Positions 30,921 to 39,156 of a stretch of 64,000 nt of DNA are shown here, piece by piece (position 1 is the stretch's first letter; each line of letters starts with the position of its first letter). A program made the translations under genes and the position numbers. The DNA lies in contig NZ_FIZY01000020.1 in NCBI RefSeq assembly GCF_900060185.1, positions 1 to 64,000 of the forward strand. Direction: 5' to 3'. The notes below the pieces were generated by a model that was not told the origin of the DNA, did no database searches, and saw only the letters and a program-made list of their open reading frames with translations. This DNA comes from Grimontia marina. Its GTDB lineage: Bacteria > Pseudomonadota > Gammaproteobacteria > Enterobacterales > Vibrionaceae.

Positions 30921-30943
30921 GTATCTGCTTACTTCACTTATCG

Positions 30944-31417
30944 TCAAATCACGATCAGCACTTCTGACGGGATATTCGCGGCAGACGATTGCTGATAACG
31001 CATGGCAACCACCGCGCCTGTGCGTTGAGAAGCTTTCAGCTCGTCGATTTTATCTAAGATCTCTTTCGGCAGCTTAATGCGCATGGCATAGCCGTTTTCG
31101 TTTTGCGGCACATACGAACCGCTGGAAAGCATGTTAGTCAACTGACTTAGGGTTTCATGTGCAGCGAAACCCCCACCTTTGAACTGCCTTGGGTTTTGTT
31201 CCAGATCGGCGTAATCGGGGTGTTCAGAAGGATCCCAAGATGGGCTCTTAAGTTGTTTCTCTTCGGCGAGTACTGGTTTTTCTTCGGCAGTGGCATTTGC
31301 CTGACTGGGTGGGACGATTTTTTCGCGCACGCGATTTTCCCGCGCAACTTGCTCCGTTGGCGGGTTTACTGACGGTACGACAGCTGGAATGCTGACGTTT
31401 GCGGGCGAAATGTTCAT
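30944..31417 (-). CDS. Uncharacterised protein, second gene of a sigma-28 pair
   Basis: Family not recognised. From ATG 31417 the product has 157 residues. The first 70 are proline-, glutamate- and lysine-rich and look disordered, and the C-terminal part (RIKLPKEILDKIDELKASQ...VVAMRYQQ) looks folded. There is no signal peptide or membrane segment. The frame extends to TTG 31438, but ATG 31417 is a better start. Its N-terminus MNISPANVS resembles that of the upstream gene (MNIGNVGYS). It follows that gene by 97 bp of hairpin-rich DNA and so probably depends on the sigma-28 promoter at 31888-31914, suggesting a motility-linked role (inference). Confidence 0.65.
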   Translation of the reverse strand: MNISPANVSIPAVVPSVNPPTEQVARENRVREKIVPPSQANATAEEKPVLAEEKQLKSPSWDPSEHPDYADLEQNPRQFKGGGFAAHETLSQLTNMLSSGSYVPQNENGYAMRIKLPKEILDKIDELKASQRTGAVVAMRYQQSSAANIPSEVLIVI

Positions 31418-31514
31418 GCCAATGTTGTCTCCCAACACCGACCGAAGGCGCGTCGCCTGCGAGCATAGGCGGGGTGCTCCCCGCGAATGCGCGTGCTATA
31501 TCTCTATAGCGAAA

Positions 31515-31847
31515 CTAGACCAAAACAGCGATCAATCCACCAATAGTACCCAGTGCAGAAAGCACCTGACCGGCGGAATACGCAGCATCGTCGTTGCTTT
31601 TCACTTCTTCGGGGTGATCCATACCGAGCGCCCCGTAGGTGAAAGATTCAACTTTAGACGAAGTTGGCATGCCTTCGGCTTCCGTTGCTTTGTTTACAGC
31701 CTTACCGTCCGACACTTCCTTCGCGACCTGCTCGTAAGACTGCTTGGCACCCTCTGCCACCTGTGCTTCATTGCCTTTTGCTGCCTGATTTGGCTGCATC
31801 GGCTTAGCATAAGCGTGCTGAGAATACCCAACGTTACCTATATTCAT
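31515..31847 (-). CDS. Uncharacterised protein, first gene of a sigma-28 pair
   Basis: Family not recognised. The 110-residue product MNIGNVGYSQHAYAKPMQ is polar and alanine/lysine-rich through the middle (residues 25-70) and ends in a hydrophobic, glycine-rich tail (AGQVLSALGTIGGLIAVLV) that could insert in or contact a membrane. ATG 31847 is preceded by GGAGAG at 6 nt, so the longer frame to 31868 is rejected. A near-perfect sigma-28 promoter lies about 40 bp upstream, placing it with late flagellar or chemotaxis genes by regulation. Function not inferred beyond that. Confidence 0.7.
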   Translation of the reverse strand: MNIGNVGYSQHAYAKPMQPNQAAKGNEAQVAEGAKQSYEQVAKEVSDGKAVNKATEAEGMPTSSKVESFTYGALGMDHPEEVKSNDDAAYSAGQVLSALGTIGGLIAVLV

Positions 31848-31887
31848 TATGGTCTCTCCTGATGCCATAGCAAGTAACTTGATTAAA

Positions 31888-31914
31888 GTATCGGCAGCTT
31901 TAGTATTAAATTTA
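31888..31914 (-). promoter_or_regulatory. Sigma-28 (FliA) promoter
   Basis: On the minus strand TAAA (31911-31914) is followed after exactly 15 nt by GCCGATAC (31888-31895). The FliA consensus is TAAA-N15-GCCGATAA, so 11 of 12 core positions match at the right spacing, and it points at the gene starting at 31847. No competing sigma-70 pair is evident there. Confidence 0.78.
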
Positions 31915-31945
31915 GCTCCAATTCACTTAATCTCACTACTTTCCA

Positions 31946-32728
31946 TCAACAGGACGGCAAACATTCTCCGCAAAACCTTAAAAGCTCTTGCGAAAAATGG
32001 CCGGGATCAGAAATGAACGGTGCATGCGACGCTTTGGCAAAGATTTGCCGCTGTGAACGCGGTGCCAGAACATCCAACTCCTGCGCCACTTTTACAGGCA
32101 CAAGGCCGTCCAGCCGACCGTACATTCTGAGCCAAGGCATTGAAATATCATGCAAGTTTGGCCTCAGATCAGCGTCAGCAAGGATACCAAGGCCAGCGCA
32201 AAGCGCCTCTGGTTGAGAAGACGGGTGAGAGAGGACCGCCTGTTTCAACCACTTAATATCCTGCCTTGCTGTTGGGCTTCCCATTGCCTGAAGCGCCATG
32301 AAACGCTCAACCGTCGTCTGAAAGTCTTCGGCTAATTGCTTCGTAAAGGCTTGCAACACCTCGGGTTTTATCCCTCGCCATCCATGTTCTGCAGCAAATC
32401 TTGGTGAGCTGGCAATCGTGACTAAACCTTTCACACGTTCCGGTGCGAGCAGTGCAGCCTGAGTGGCAACCATTCCCCCCAAAGACCAACCGGCCCAAAC
32501 AGATTCCTGCGGTGAATTATCAAGCAAACACTGTGCCATTTCCTCTAAAGAAAAGGCGTCTGTCGGTTGGCTGAAACCGTAGCCCGGCAGATCAACACAA
32601 TGAACACGGTAATGCGGGGTGAGAGCGGGCAGGATATTTTGCCATACGGCGCTGTTCATCCCCCAGCCATGAATGAGAATCAGATCGGAACCCTGGCCTT
32701 CCGTGTGCCAGTACAGAGAAGTCGTCAT
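31946..32728 (-). CDS. bioH: Pimeloyl-[ACP] methyl ester carboxylesterase
   Basis: BioH releases pimeloyl-ACP from its methyl ester, ending the disguised fatty acid elongation that feeds biotin synthesis. The 260-residue alpha/beta hydrolase has LIHGWGMNSAVW for the oxyanion hole, the nucleophile elbow GWSLGG with Ser82, YGRLDGLVP for the acid and KASHAPFISDP for the histidine, in E. coli BioH spacing. It is divergent from comF with 31 bp between start codons, and is remote from the bio operon as in enterics. Confidence 0.93.
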   Translation of the reverse strand: MTTSLYWHTEGQGSDLILIHGWGMNSAVWQNILPALTPHYRVHCVDLPGYGFSQPTDAFSLEEMAQCLLDNSPQESVWAGWSLGGMVATQAALLAPERVKGLVTIASSPRFAAEHGWRGIKPEVLQAFTKQLAEDFQTTVERFMALQAMGSPTARQDIKWLKQAVLSHPSSQPEALCAGLGILADADLRPNLHDISMPWLRMYGRLDGLVPVKVAQELDVLAPRSQRQIFAKASHAPFISDPGHFSQELLRFCGECLPSC

Positions 32729-32759
32729 TTACACTGCCTAAATTCGTTTATCAACAAGC

Positions 32760-33449
32760 ATGTCCTTTATGTTAAGCACTATCTTACGTGCCTTGCCGCT
32801 ACGTTGTCAGCTTTGCCACCACAGGTTGGAGCAGCATGACTATCCTTGGTGTCATGCCTGTCACGCCAGCTTGCCCCGTCAGCCACGCTGCCTGCATTGC
32901 GGTTTGCCCACGCCTTACGTAATTGAAAGCTGCGGCATATGTTTGAAAAAGCCGCCGCCGTGGGACAGTTTGGTCTGTGTCGGTGCCTATGCCTTTCCTT
33001 ATGACAAGCTGCTTCACCGCTTCAAGTATCAAGGACATTACTGGCTTGCCCCTGCACTCGCTAAACTGCTCGCGACAGAGATTGAATCACCTGCGCCTCT
33101 GCTGCTTCCCGTACCCATGCATTGGAAACGAAGACTTTGGCGGGGATTTAATCACAGTAGCGTATTAGCCGCAGAACTCGCACAGCAACTTAAGGTTCAA
33201 TCTGAGCCCAATGTCTTAAAACGCATTCGTGCCACTCGCCAACAGCAGGGATTAGATCGACAATCCCGTCTTTCAAACTTAAAGCATGCATTTTCTATCG
33301 AAGGGAAACTGCCACCACACATTGCCTTGGTTGATGATGTGGTCACCACGGGTGCAACGATCGCCCAACTATGCCGTCTGCTCAGGCGCCAAGGTGCTGA
33401 ACGTATTGATGTGTATTGCCTTTGCCGCACACCACCTGATGCTTCTTAA
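32760..33449 (+). CDS. comF: ComF-family phosphoribosyltransferase-like protein
   Basis: The 229-residue protein has an N-terminal cysteine-rich zinc region (CQLCHHRL, CHAC, CLHCGLP, CGICLKKPPPWD) and a C-terminal PRTase domain with the PRPP-binding motif ALVDDVVTTGATI near residue 192. ComF (GntX/YhgH) proteins support DNA uptake during natural transformation; vibrios are naturally competent, so that role is plausible. The order bioH-comF-nfuA is conserved. ATG 32760 or 32769 could be the start. Confidence 0.9.
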   Translation: MSFMLSTILRALPLRCQLCHHRLEQHDYPWCHACHASLPRQPRCLHCGLPTPYVIESCGICLKKPPPWDSLVCVGAYAFPYDKLLHRFKYQGHYWLAPALAKLLATEIESPAPLLLPVPMHWKRRLWRGFNHSSVLAAELAQQLKVQSEPNVLKRIRATRQQQGLDRQSRLSNLKHAFSIEGKLPPHIALVDDVVTTGATIAQLCRLLRRQGAERIDVYCLCRTPPDAS

Positions 33450-33550
33450 ATGAAAAGTTAGGGAAAAGTAACCTCGAAGCTTGAGGGGTGATAGAGAACA
33501 AAAACAAGCGTACAATGTAAACAAATACTGGATAAATCAGGTAAGAAGCC

Positions 33551-34135
33551 GTGTCACAAATTATTATTTCAGAAAGTGCACAGAGCCATTTCGGTAAACT
33601 GCTTGAGCAGCAGCCGGAAGGGACAAACATCCGCGTATTCGTGGTTAATCCTGGCACGCAAAACGCAGAGTGCGGCGTTTCTTACTGCCCTCAGGATGCA
33701 GTGGAAGCGACTGACACCGAACTCAAATTCGAAGGTTTTTCTGCCTACGTAGATGAACTGAGCCTTCCATTTCTGGAAGATGCTGAGATTGATTTTGTCA
33801 CTGACAAAATGGGCTCACAGCTGACGCTGAAAGCACCAAACGCAAAAATGCGTAAAGTGTCTGATGATGCACCTTTGATGGAGCGCGTTGAATACGTTAT
33901 CCAGACTCAGGTTAACCCTCAGCTGGCTGGTCACGGCGGTCACATCAATCTGATTGAAATCACTGAAGACAAAGTGGCAGTGATTCAATTTGGCGGTGGT
34001 TGTAACGGCTGTTCAATGGTTGATGTTACCCTGAAAGACGGCATCGAGAAGCAATTGCTGGAAGAGTTCAGCGGCGAGCTTAACGGTGTTCGTGATGTCA
34101 CCGAGCACGCACATGGTGATCACTCTTACTACTAA
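33551..34135 (+). CDS. nfuA: Fe/S biogenesis protein NfuA
   Basis: NfuA carries and delivers [4Fe-4S] clusters to target enzymes under iron or oxidative stress. The 194-residue protein has an N-terminal degenerate A-type domain (about residues 1-95) and a C-terminal Nfu domain with the cluster ligands in GGGCNGCSM. Translation starts at GTG 33551 after AAGAAG; the N-terminus [13 protein letters not shown] matches the family. It has its own terminator and lies after bioH/comF as in E. coli. Confidence 0.95.
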   Translation: MSQIIISESAQSHFGKLLEQQPEGTNIRVFVVNPGTQNAECGVSYCPQDAVEATDTELKFEGFSAYVDELSLPFLEDAEIDFVTDKMGSQLTLKAPNAKMRKVSDDAPLMERVEYVIQTQVNPQLAGHGGHINLIEITEDKVAVIQFGGGCNGCSMVDVTLKDGIEKQLLEEFSGELNGVRDVTEHAHGDHSYY

Positions 34136-34153
34136 GAGCTATTATCTGAGAAG

Positions 34154-34179
34154 AAAGGCGCTCGATTGCGCCTTTTTTG
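34154..34179 (+). terminator. Terminator of nfuA
   Basis: The stem AAGGCGC/GCGCCTT with a 6-nt loop is followed by a run of T, 20 bp after nfuA and just before the convergent MATE gene ends. Confidence 0.85.
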
Positions 34180-34184
34180 TCTCG

Positions 34185-35522
34185 CTAGTTTGCCGCTAAG
34201 AAGGTATCCCTTCGCCACTGGTGGACGAAAAGTACCCCCAGCGTTAATCCACGCAATGCCATAAAGCCGAGCATCGCCGCCCAAAGCGCATGGTTGCCCC
34301 AGCCACTTAATAGCCACCAAATCACAAAGAAACCTGCCATCGCGACAAACATGGTGTTTCGCATTTCACGCCCGCGCGTCGCACCGATAAACACGCCATC
34401 TAACAGAAAGCACCACATGGCCACCAGCGGCATAGCAATGAGCCAAGGCAGATACACAAAGGCCTGTTCACGAACTTCTGAGATATCAGAAATGATTCCG
34501 ACAATCTGCTCGCCCCAAAGCAGGAAAGCGGCGGTGATAAGTAGCGAAATCACCAGACTCCAGAAGGTGGTGGCTGTCAGTGAGTCCATCAGCTCGTTTC
34601 TATTTCGGGCACCAATTGCCTTCCCTACCATGGCTTCCATGGCATAGGCAAAGCCGTCCATTGCGAAAGAGACCAACATTAGGAAATTCATCAGCACCGC
34701 ATTGGCTGCCACCACGTTATCGCCCAGTGTCGCACCCTGAAACGTCATAAAGGTGAAGGCCAGTTGCAGGCAAAGACTTCGAAGGAAGATGTCCCGGTTC
34801 AGCTTTAAAAGCCGTCCCATGCCCGCAGAGGCTTTTTTCCACTGCGCCAATGGGGAAGACAACATCTCTTGCTTCCAGCGCTGCGCCACAAAGTACAAGC
34901 CCAGAGCCATGCCGCTGTAATCGGCAATCACACTGGCTGCTGCAGCGCCCTGCACTTTCCAGTCAAAACCCACGACAAACAGCACATCGAGCACGATGTT
35001 GATGACATTGATAACAATCAGTAACATCATTGGCTTTTTCGCGTTCTGGGCTCCCAATAACCAACCCATGATCACAAGATTGGTCAACGCAGCAGGCGCA
35101 CTCCAGATACGCACAGAGAAATACTGGTCGGCATAGCGCTTCACTTCCTCGCTCGCGTCACTATAGGAAAACACCCAATCCGCAATCAACGGATGCATGG
35201 CGATAATTGCGAGCGCCAGCAGCCAGGCAAGAGAGATGCCTTGGAGAAACACATTCGCCAGCCCCGCTTTATCGTCCGCACCATAAGCTTGCGCGGTAAG
35301 CCCTGTGGTAGCCATGCGAAGAAAACCAAGTAGCCAGAAAGTTACCGCAATCATGGTACTGCCGACCGCCACACCACCGAGATACCAGGCATGGTCGAGG
35401 TGGCCAATCACGGCCGCATCCACCAGTCCCAGCAAAGGCACGGTAATGTTGGAGAGCACCATGGGGAACGCGAGCGAAAAAACACGCACGTGAAGGGCTT
35501 TTTGTTGCAGCGCTGACAGCAT
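34185..35522 (-). CDS. DinF-type MATE efflux transporter
   Basis: The 445-residue integral membrane protein has about twelve hydrophobic segments and MATE motifs: LSNITVPLLGLVDAAVIGHL in the first helix pair, GLTAQAYGADD, and the second-half repeat AMDGFAYAMEAMVGKAIGAR. The last matches the DinF subgroup, which exports toxic organic compounds driven by sodium or protons. dinF often lies beside lexA; here an oxidase cluster of about 8 kb separates them. I see no SOS box in its short upstream region, so LexA control is doubtful. Confidence 0.85.
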   Translation of the reverse strand: MLSALQQKALHVRVFSLAFPMVLSNITVPLLGLVDAAVIGHLDHAWYLGGVAVGSTMIAVTFWLLGFLRMATTGLTAQAYGADDKAGLANVFLQGISLAWLLALAIIAMHPLIADWVFSYSDASEEVKRYADQYFSVRIWSAPAALTNLVIMGWLLGAQNAKKPMMLLIVINVINIVLDVLFVVGFDWKVQGAAAASVIADYSGMALGLYFVAQRWKQEMLSSPLAQWKKASAGMGRLLKLNRDIFLRSLCLQLAFTFMTFQGATLGDNVVAANAVLMNFLMLVSFAMDGFAYAMEAMVGKAIGARNRNELMDSLTATTFWSLVISLLITAAFLLWGEQIVGIISDISEVREQAFVYLPWLIAMPLVAMWCFLLDGVFIGATRGREMRNTMFVAMAGFFVIWWLLSGWGNHALWAAMLGFMALRGLTLGVLFVHQWRRDTFLAAN

Positions 35523-35586
35523 AAATTGGCTCTGTGGTTATCGACAGATAGAGAGTAAGTGGCAGAAGTGTATCAGAATGTCTGGA

Positions 35587-35626
35587 CTAAAAAGACGATA
35601 ACGCCGCGACATCCAGCCGCGGCGTT
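35587..35626 (-). terminator. Terminator of the cytochrome oxidase operon
   Basis: On the minus strand a 9-bp GC-rich stem AACGCCGCG/CGCGGCGTT with a 9-nt loop is followed by ATCGTCTTTTT. It lies 57 bp after the heme O synthase gene. Confidence 0.7.
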
Positions 35627-35682
35627 GAGAATTGAAGATAGGAAAGCATCATCCCTGCTCACTGTTTGCTTTGGGCTCGCAA

Positions 35683-36600
35683 CTATCCTATCGCACGCCA
35701 CGCATGATCAGCGAGCAAAGCCACAAACAAACCAAACACATGCCAAATGGAGTATTTAAACGTCTGCCAAGCCAACCCTTTGCGGTCATGGAATTTCAAC
35801 TGCCACGCGTACCAGGCAAAGCCGAGATTGAGCGCCAAACTACCGAAGAGGTAAATCAGCCCACTCATTCCCGCTAGCCAAGGCAACAGACCCACCACCA
35901 CCAAAAGCAGGGTGTAGAGCAAAATCATGGTCTTGGTGAATTCCACGCCATGGGTCACCGGCAGCATAGGTACGCCAGCTTTGGCGTAATCTTTCTCACG
36001 ATGAATCGCAAGCGCCCAGAAATGCGGAGGCGTCCAAGTAAAAATAAGAATCACCAGCAGCAGCGCATGTGGGTCGAGCGTTCCTGTCACCGCGACCCAA
36101 CCGAGCAGCGGAGGCATCGCGCCGGCCAAACCGCCAATCACGATATTCTGCGGCGTCGCGTGCTTCAGCCATACTGTGTAGACCACCGCATAGCCAATCA
36201 AACTGGCAAAGGTGAGCCATGCCACCAGCGCATTCAATACCCAAAGGAGCGCAAAGCCCGCGACCATCAGCAAACCACCAAAGGCCAGCGCCTGTGACGT
36301 ACCTACCCGGCCTTTTGCAACGGGGCGATGGATGGTGCGCTGCATCTGCCGATCAATACGCTGATCAATCACATGGTTGAACACCGCAGCGGCAGCCGAC
36401 TGCATACCAATCCCTAACAGCCCGAGGATCACGGCGTGGGCAGGAGGCAAGGACGGCACCGCCAAACACATTCCCACCATGGCAGTCAGCAATAGCATGG
36501 CCACCACTTTGGGCTTGGTCAGCTCCAGATAATCCCGCCATTGAGCGGTTTCAGTATTCGGGGCGCTGTTTGCCAGCGAAGGCGTGTTGAATTTAGCCAT
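35683..36600 (-). CDS. ctaB: Protoheme IX farnesyltransferase (heme O synthase)
   Basis: This UbiA-superfamily membrane enzyme adds a farnesyl group to heme b, giving heme O. The 305-residue protein has several membrane helices and the prenyltransferase motif [19 protein letters not shown] (the aspartate-rich site), then RPVAKGRV and [12 protein letters not shown], typical of CyoE/CtaB. It overlaps the heme A synthase gene by 8 bp, so the pair supplies heme A to the oxidase encoded upstream. The cyoE name is used when the partner is a bo3 quinol oxidase. Confidence 0.94.
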   Translation of the reverse strand: MAKFNTPSLANSAPNTETAQWRDYLELTKPKVVAMLLLTAMVGMCLAVPSLPPAHAVILGLLGIGMQSAAAAVFNHVIDQRIDRQMQRTIHRPVAKGRVGTSQALAFGGLLMVAGFALLWVLNALVAWLTFASLIGYAVVYTVWLKHATPQNIVIGGLAGAMPPLLGWVAVTGTLDPHALLLVILIFTWTPPHFWALAIHREKDYAKAGVPMLPVTHGVEFTKTMILLYTLLLVVVGLLPWLAGMSGLIYLFGSLALNLGFAWYAWQLKFHDRKGLAWQTFKYSIWHVFGLFVALLADHAWRAIG

Positions 36601-37651
36601 GGCTTAACCTCCCTGTATCTCCCAAAGACGACTGTGCAGCGGTCAATGAAACAGGTGCGAACACACCTACCACCGTCCTGACAGTCACTAAAAGTAAAAG
36701 CAATCCGCAAACATTGTGTGCCACCGCAACAGACAGCGGCAGCAAGGCAACCACATTAGTAACACCAAGCGTTATCTGAATACCTAGCGCGCCTAGGAGA
36801 AGCAGCGATGTGCTGGCACCAAGCGGTTTTCTGACTGCAAACGCCAGCAGTAAAATGAGCGCAGTGACCACCATGGCTCCGATTCGGTGGGTAGCATGAA
36901 TCGTGACGCGCTGATCGAAGTTCAGCACACCATATTGGTAAGTCTCGTTTTTCGGGCTGATGGGGTGAAACGCCGAGGCGTCGTATTTCTCTGCCCAATC
37001 GACTTCACAAACGGGCAATTGGGTGCAAACGAGAGCTGCATAGTTGGCTGATGTCCAGCCGCCGAGCGCAATTTGCATTACCACTGCCAGAAGCGCCGCG
37101 ACTGACAACGCCTTGAGCTTTCCGCCAACAGAGGCCTTTTGAAGGCCCACCTCTAGCTGTGTTGGCTCTTTAATACGCCGTCTTTCCAGCAGCGCCAACA
37201 TGAACAGCAAGGTGACAGTTGTGAAACCACCGAGCAAATGCCCCATCACGACAATCGGCATCAGGTTCATGGTGACTGTCCACATGCCTAGAGCCGCCTG
37301 GAAGGTTACCACCGCCAGCAGTAAGCTCGGCAACAAGCGGTTGCGTTCAGGGCGGCACCACGAAAGGAAGGCTATGGCAGCAATCACTAAACCTAGGGTG
37401 CCTGCCACATAGCGATGGATCATTTCATTCCAGGCTTTTTGAATTTCAACAGGGGCATGAGGGAAGGCTTCTGTGGCTTGGGCAATTTTCTCCGCCGATT
37501 GCGGTACGGTCAGAAAGCCATAGCACCCTGGCCAATCTGGGCACCCTAAGCCAGCTTCTGTCAAGCGGGTAAATGCACCGAGGGCAACCACGACCAAAGC
37601 CAAGGCCAGTGCACCGTAAATCAGTCCGAGATAGCGTTTATCTTTTTCCAT
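36593..37651 (-). CDS. ctaA: Heme A synthase (CtaA/COX15)
   Basis: CtaA oxidises the C8 methyl of heme O to a formyl group, giving heme A for the aa3-type oxidase. The 352-residue protein has about eight membrane helices and conserved [17 protein letters not shown] near the N-terminus, [12 protein letters not shown] with a heme-ligand histidine, and a second-half HATHRIGA. The cysteine pair [11 protein letters not shown] in the second half is also typical. Placed between the oxidase assembly genes and ctaB. Confidence 0.94.
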   Translation of the reverse strand: MEKDKRYLGLIYGALALALVVVALGAFTRLTEAGLGCPDWPGCYGFLTVPQSAEKIAQATEAFPHAPVEIQKAWNEMIHRYVAGTLGLVIAAIAFLSWCRPERNRLLPSLLLAVVTFQAALGMWTVTMNLMPIVVMGHLLGGFTTVTLLFMLALLERRRIKEPTQLEVGLQKASVGGKLKALSVAALLAVVMQIALGGWTSANYAALVCTQLPVCEVDWAEKYDASAFHPISPKNETYQYGVLNFDQRVTIHATHRIGAMVVTALILLLAFAVRKPLGASTSLLLLGALGIQITLGVTNVVALLPLSVAVAHNVCGLLLLLVTVRTVVGVFAPVSLTAAQSSLGDTGRLSHG

Positions 37652-37662
37652 CGCGACTTCCC

Positions 37663-38190
37663 TTACCCGACTTTAGAGAGTTTCATGAGTTTTCGAAGAT
37701 CGGACAGCAGTCCTTTGCTTTGTGCCACCTGTGCTGATTTTTCAGCTGGCACCGGATAGGCAAGAATAAGATTATTTAGGGGGTCGACGAGATAAATCGC
37801 GTTGTCAGCAAAGGGCAGCGACAACATGGTCTGTTGTTGCGTCGCATCGATGTTTTGGCGGGTGACATTGGTGCCTTCTTCCACTGCCGAGCTTTCCGGC
37901 GTCAGCAGAATGCTGGCAACCCGTTCACGCTCTCGGCCAACCGCGACCGGAATTTGATTAAGTTGAAACAGCGCACTCTCGCACTTCTCATCACAGGCAT
38001 TGGGGTAAGAGTAGACCAAACGCCATTGCCCATTGTGTGACAGCCAGTCAGCCCTCACTTCTTCGGCGATAAGCTCGCCGTTGTTCGTCACACCTTTGTT
38101 GTACCAACCGAAGTCCAACACCAATTTGGCAGCCAGAACCGGCAGAACAAAAATCACGGTGACCAGTATCAGCGCTTTTTTCCCATTCAT
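37663..38190 (-). CDS. Uncharacterised membrane-anchored protein of the oxidase operon
   Basis: The 175-residue product has one N-terminal membrane segment (ALILVTVIFVLPVLAAKLVL) and a periplasmic domain with SHNGQWRLVYSYPNACDEKCESALFQL. The cysteines in ACDEKCESAL form a CxxxC that resembles the copper-binding site of Sco/thioredoxin-like proteins, and the downstream SLPFADNAIYLVDPLNNLILAYP resembles the end of a Sco-type fold. I therefore suspect a Sco-like copper chaperone or thiol protein, but it is not a standard Sco1. ATG 38190 overlaps the surf1 stop and follows AAGGA. Confidence 0.75.
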   Translation of the reverse strand: MNGKKALILVTVIFVLPVLAAKLVLDFGWYNKGVTNNGELIAEEVRADWLSHNGQWRLVYSYPNACDEKCESALFQLNQIPVAVGRERERVASILLTPESSAVEEGTNVTRQNIDATQQQTMLSLPFADNAIYLVDPLNNLILAYPVPAEKSAQVAQSKGLLSDLRKLMKLSKVG

Positions 38191-38909
38191 ATGCGTCCTT
38201 TCCTCCACCAAAGCCCAAATCCAATCACTACTACCAGCGCCAATCCAAACCACTGCATGGCGTAGGCATAGTGCTTTTCCGGCTTCATCACGACAGGCTC
38301 CCAGATGGGTTTCGCACCTGTACTGAAGCTCTCTCCGTTACTGTCGCTTATCACATCTCCGCGGATAAGCCAGGGTTTGAGGGAAAGCCTGGAAGCCTGT
38401 TCCAGACTTTTGATATCAATCGACTGAACCCGTTGGGGCCAACCGACTTCTGTTTCCACGTGTGCCAGCACCACCCTTTCAGAGGGGAAGTCGATAGTGC
38501 CGCTGACCGAATAGCTCCCGTCCAGTGTCGGAAGAGCAGGTAGTGTTTCTCTTGTTGCCGGAGCAGCCACCCAACCCAGCTCTACCAATACCCACTGATT
38601 GTCACTTCTGAAAGGTAAAAACCAGCGGTATCCCACCCGGCCTTCAAAGGTTTGGTTATCGAGTAGCATGCTCTTCGATGTATCAAACTGACCAGCTAGT
38701 TTGACCCGTGTCCCTTTCAATTCCTGTGGCAAAGATGCCAAGGCGGTCACTTCTTGTTGGGAGCGCTCTGCAAGTTGAGACAACAAAGCTTCTTTTTCTG
38801 CCCCGCGGGACATTTGCCACATCCCCAGCTTGACCAATAGCGCTGTCATCGCCAGAGTGAATACAAGAAAACCAATCCGTCTTATTTGCCGTATGTTGGA
38901 AGAAGACAT
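38187..38909 (-). CDS. SURF1 family cytochrome oxidase assembly protein
   Basis: SURF1 helps insert heme A into subunit I of cytochrome c oxidase. The 240-residue protein has two membrane anchors, one near the N-terminus (IGFLVFTLAMTALLVKLGMWQ) and one near the C-terminus (YAMQWFGLALVVVIGFGLWW), flanking a periplasmic domain with VRVKL-type strands, LLDNQTFEGRVGYRW and WVLVELGWVA. ATG 38909 follows AAGGTGA closely, so the longer frame to 38951, which would overlap the divergent DUF2909 gene, is rejected. Confidence 0.92.
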   Translation of the reverse strand: MSSSNIRQIRRIGFLVFTLAMTALLVKLGMWQMSRGAEKEALLSQLAERSQQEVTALASLPQELKGTRVKLAGQFDTSKSMLLDNQTFEGRVGYRWFLPFRSDNQWVLVELGWVAAPATRETLPALPTLDGSYSVSGTIDFPSERVVLAHVETEVGWPQRVQSIDIKSLEQASRLSLKPWLIRGDVISDSNGESFSTGAKPIWEPVVMKPEKHYAYAMQWFGLALVVVIGFGLWWRKGRI

Positions 38910-38940
38910 CCGGTCACCTTTTTGACTCTCAGGAGGCAAT

Positions 38941-39147
38941 ATGCTGCTCAAAGGGATCCTCGTCTGCCTGTTGGTCTTTATCGTCTTTAACTTGTTTCGA
39001 GCGTTGCCGATTATGCTTAAGGGTCAATCCGACGTTCCCATGTCCCGTTTTCTGGGGCGTCGCGTGTTGTTCTCAGTGATTGCGTTTGTCATCTTGCTGG
39101 TTGCTTTGGCGACCGGAGTGATTGAACCCAACAGCCGCCCATACTAA
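38941..39147 (+). CDS. DUF2909 twin-transmembrane protein
   Basis: This 68-residue protein has two membrane helices (ILVCLLVFIVFNLFRALPIM and FSVIAFVILLVALATGVIEP) separated by a short loop, the DUF2909 pattern found beside aa3 oxidase genes in many proteobacteria. CAGGAGG lies 5 nt before ATG 38941, an excellent ribosome site. It is encoded antisense to the flanking oxidase genes, 31 bp from the surf1 start and 9 bp from the ctaE stop. It is probably an oxidase-associated membrane factor; exact role unknown. Confidence 0.85.
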   Translation: MLLKGILVCLLVFIVFNLFRALPIMLKGQSDVPMSRFLGRRVLFSVIAFVILLVALATGVIEPNSRPY

Positions 39148-39156
39148 TTCGTTTCG

